The notes under the pieces were generated by a model. It saw only the letters and a list, made by a program, of their open reading frames with translations, had not been told where the DNA came from and did not search any database. From positions 1 through 8,097 of the forward strand of contig CALAIO010000010.1 in NCBI GenBank assembly GCA_937923355.1: 8,097 nucleotides of DNA. Reading direction: 5' to 3'. The stretch is from an uncultured Rhizobiaceae group bacterium (lineage in GTDB: Bacteria > Pseudomonadota > Alphaproteobacteria > Rhizobiales > Rhizobiaceae). Both the position numbers and the translations under genes were made by a program. Positions within the stretch are counted from its first letter, which is position 1; each line of letters opens with the position of its first letter. Below, one piece after another: positions 7,350 to 8,097 of the stretch.

Positions 7350-7381
7350 CCGTCATCCTAGGGCTTGTCCCTAGGATCTCC
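7350..7381 (+). repeat. Left 32-bp palindromic repeat of the GIY-YIG cassette
   Basis: This copy contains a perfect hairpin: ATCCTAGGG (7355-7363), loop CTTGT, CCCTAGGAT (7369-7377). All 32 bases are identical to the reverse complement of 7744-7775, so the two copies bound the nuclease gene as inverted repeats. It starts 9 bp after the crotonase stop. The core resembles, from memory, dispersed alphaproteobacterial palindromes of the form GTCATCCT-CGGG-CTTG-..., with TAGGG in place of CGGG. The CTAG tetranucleotide, rare in many bacterial genomes, occurs twice in each copy. It is not followed by a T run, so a terminator role is doubtful. Confidence 0.9.
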
Positions 7382-7389
7382 AATGGAGA
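7377..7389 (+). promoter_or_regulatory. Small hairpin hiding the nuclease ribosome binding site
   Basis: TCTCC (7377-7381, the inner end of the left repeat) can pair with GGAGA (7385-7389) across a 3-nt loop AAT. GGAGA is the apparent Shine-Dalgarno of the nuclease gene, 5 nt before its ATG. The pairing competes at one base with the large hairpin at 7355-7377. A 5-bp stem is weak, so any effect on translation is speculative. Confidence 0.3.
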
Positions 7390-7394
7390 AATAA

Positions 7395-7736
7395 ATGACA
7401 AGCTACGTTTATATTATGACAAACAAGCCAAGAGGAACTCTATATATTGGCGTCACATCAGATTTAGAAGATAGAGTCTGGGAGCATAAAAATAAATATT
7501 ACAAAGGCTTTAGTTCAAAATACAACCTGAACAATCTAGTTTGGTTTGAAATGCACCCTAACATTGTTTTAGCTATACAAAGAGAAAAGTCGTTAAAGCG
7601 CTACCCAAGAGAATGGAAACTCAACCTCATAGAAGCTTTTAATCCATCATGGACAGATTTGGCTAATAAGATAAATAGTATTGAGAATATTTATGAACCA
7701 CACTCAAATGAAAGAGCATGGGATGACTATAATTGA
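7395..7736 (+). CDS. GIY-YIG nuclease family protein (UPF0213/YhbQ-like)
   Basis: This 113-residue protein is a single GIY-YIG endonuclease domain that would cut DNA with a bound metal ion. The motif pair is YVYIMTN (4-10) and GTLYIGVTSDLEDRVWEHK (14-32): the tyrosines Tyr6 and Tyr17, Arg27 and His31 are present. The metal-binding glutamate is Glu64 in QREKSLKRY, followed by the family's REWK (72-75) and NPSW (83-86). The domain looks catalytically intact, and the length fits the small bacterial family. No extra DNA-binding domain is visible; the tail after about residue 95 is polar. Its GC content is far lower than its neighbours', and it is enclosed by inverted palindromes, which suggests a horizontally spread element whose nuclease may act on the repeat. 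An alternative is a housekeeping structure-specific nuclease that simply sits between repeats. GGAGA at 7385-7389 supports the ATG start. Confidence 0.9.
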   Translation: MTSYVYIMTNKPRGTLYIGVTSDLEDRVWEHKNKYYKGFSSKYNLNNLVWFEMHPNIVLAIQREKSLKRYPREWKLNLIEAFNPSWTDLANKINSIENIYEPHSNERAWDDYN

Positions 7737-7743
7737 GAATGGA

Positions 7744-7775
7744 GGAGATCCTAGGGACAAGCCCTAGGATGACGG
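7744..7775 (-). repeat. Right 32-bp palindromic repeat of the GIY-YIG cassette
   Basis: This is the inverted partner of 7350-7381 with 32 of 32 bases matching. The internal hairpin is ATCCTAGGG (7748-7756 on the plus strand as read through ATC), loop ACAAG, then CCCTAGGAT (7762-7770). It starts 7 bp after the nuclease stop and ends 11 bp before the acyl-CoA synthetase ATG. On the plus strand it is open in the synthetase reading frame and contains an in-frame ATG at 7769. Confidence 0.9.
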
Positions 7776-7786
7776 AATTCAAGCCT

Positions 7787-8097
7787 ATGAACATCTACAA
7801 CGAAAACCTGGACCGAAATCCGGCAAACTACCAACCGCTAACACCGCTTACTTTTCTGGAAAGAGCGGCAAGCACATTTCCAAATCATACGGCTATCATT
7901 CACGGTCGTTTACGCAGAGACTATGCGCAGTTTTATGCACGCTCAAAACGCTTAGCCTCTGCCCTTTCCAAACATGGCATCAACACTGGCGACACAGTCT
8001 CCGTTATTCTTGCAAATACCCCTGCCATGCTTGAGTGCCACTATGGCGTACCCATGACGGGTGGCGTGCTTCATTCCATGAACACAAGACTGGATGC
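7787..8097 (+). CDS. Acyl-CoA synthetase (AMP-binding family), N-terminal part, cut by window edge
   Basis: The first 103 codons are open to the window end. The protein begins MNIYNENLDRNP and continues with PLTPLTFLERAASTFPNHTA, IIHGR, the DYAQFYARSKRLASAL helix, HGINTGDTVSVILANTPAML, and HYGVPMTGGVLHSMNTRLDA. This is the N-terminal subdomain of acyl-adenylate-forming acid-CoA ligases, close to the medium-chain fatty acid/methylmercaptopropionate ligase branch as I recall it. The enzyme would activate a carboxylic acid with ATP and CoA. The ATP-binding P-loop and catalytic lysine lie beyond the window. The ATG at 7787 has only a weak site (GGA at 7774-7776); in-frame ATGs at 7769 and 7739 lie in and before the right repeat. 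It was probably co-transcribed with the crotonase gene. Confidence 0.88.
   Translation, partial: MNIYNENLDRNPANYQPLTPLTFLERAASTFPNHTAIIHGRLRRDYAQFYARSKRLASALSKHGINTGDTVSVILANTPAMLECHYGVPMTGGVLHSMNTRLD

Larger units (their letters stand above)
7350..7775 (+). mobile_element. Putative mobile cassette: GIY-YIG nuclease gene between inverted palindromic repeats
   Basis: The 426-bp unit consists of a 32-bp repeat, a 13-bp leader, a nuclease gene, a 7-bp gap and the inverted 32-bp repeat. It almost exactly fills the space between the crotonase gene and the acyl-CoA synthetase gene, leaving 9 bp and 11 bp, the length of a normal operon gap. The nuclease gene is 33.6% GC (115 of 342 by count) against about 47-49% in stretches of the adjoining crotonase gene. 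I see no transposase and no clear target-site duplication at the edges. Movement is inferred from structure, composition and position. The plan is analogous to REP palindromes with a RAYT gene, but the enzyme family differs. Confidence 0.6.

Noticed and set aside
7350..7377. Left repeat as an intrinsic terminator for the crotonase gene
   Set aside because: The stem is strong, but the following bases contain no T run, and the downstream synthetase gene lies in the same direction.
7395..7736. Homing endonuclease of a group I intron
   Set aside because: The protein is a short UPF0213-type domain without a DNA-binding extension, the host gene is not interrupted, and no intron core is apparent.
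1..8097. tRNA, rRNA, CRISPR arrays or riboswitches
   Set aside because: I saw no cloverleaf, rRNA-like conserved stretch, regularly spaced repeat series or recognisable riboswitch core; apart from the cassette, no gap between genes exceeds about 100 bases.

Overview
The window looks like chromosomal DNA of an alphaproteobacterium of moderate GC, roughly 46-49% in the stretches I sampled. The reasons are a DctPQM-type TRAP transporter with a DctB-like kinase, a response regulator ending in a Fis-type helix-turn-helix, an ECHDC3-like crotonase, and a palindromic repeat plus GIY-YIG nuclease of a kind I associate with this class. I cannot name the genus; a marine Rhizobiales/Rhodobacterales relative is a guess.

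Layout. At 1-18 a divergent minus-strand gene just begins. A gapped inverted repeat at 41-70, a likely operator, lies between it and a class I glutamine amidotransferase-like gene (88-765, plus). Five minus-strand genes occupy 770-6482 and read from right to left: sensor histidine kinase, response regulator, TRAP solute-binding protein (dctP), small permease (dctQ) and large permease (dctM). The kinase and regulator overlap by 8 nt, and dctQ and dctM overlap by 1 nt. An 86-bp gap with a perfect 14-bp palindrome precedes dctP. A strong RNA hairpin sits between dctP and dctQ. dctM and the amidotransferase gene converge with only 4 bp between them.

Divergent from the kinase, on the plus strand, are an enoyl-CoA hydratase/isomerase-family gene (6552-7340) and the first 103 codons of an acyl-CoA synthetase (from 7787, running off the window). 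Between them is a 426-bp cassette: a low-GC GIY-YIG nuclease gene bounded by two perfectly matching, inverted 32-bp copies of a repeat that is itself a hairpin. Only 9 bp and 11 bp separate the cassette from the genes on either side, so it looks like an insertion into a two-gene operon.

How it may work together (inference). The kinase probably senses an organic acid outside the cytoplasmic membrane. The regulator, which has no sigma-54 AAA+ module, then controls the TRAP genes, perhaps through the palindrome upstream of dctP. The imported carboxylate would be activated by the acyl-CoA synthetase and processed by the crotonase. The substrate cannot be read from the sequence. The best candidate for an under-described system is the nuclease-plus-palindrome cassette, which resembles in plan (not in protein family) the REP/RAYT elements.
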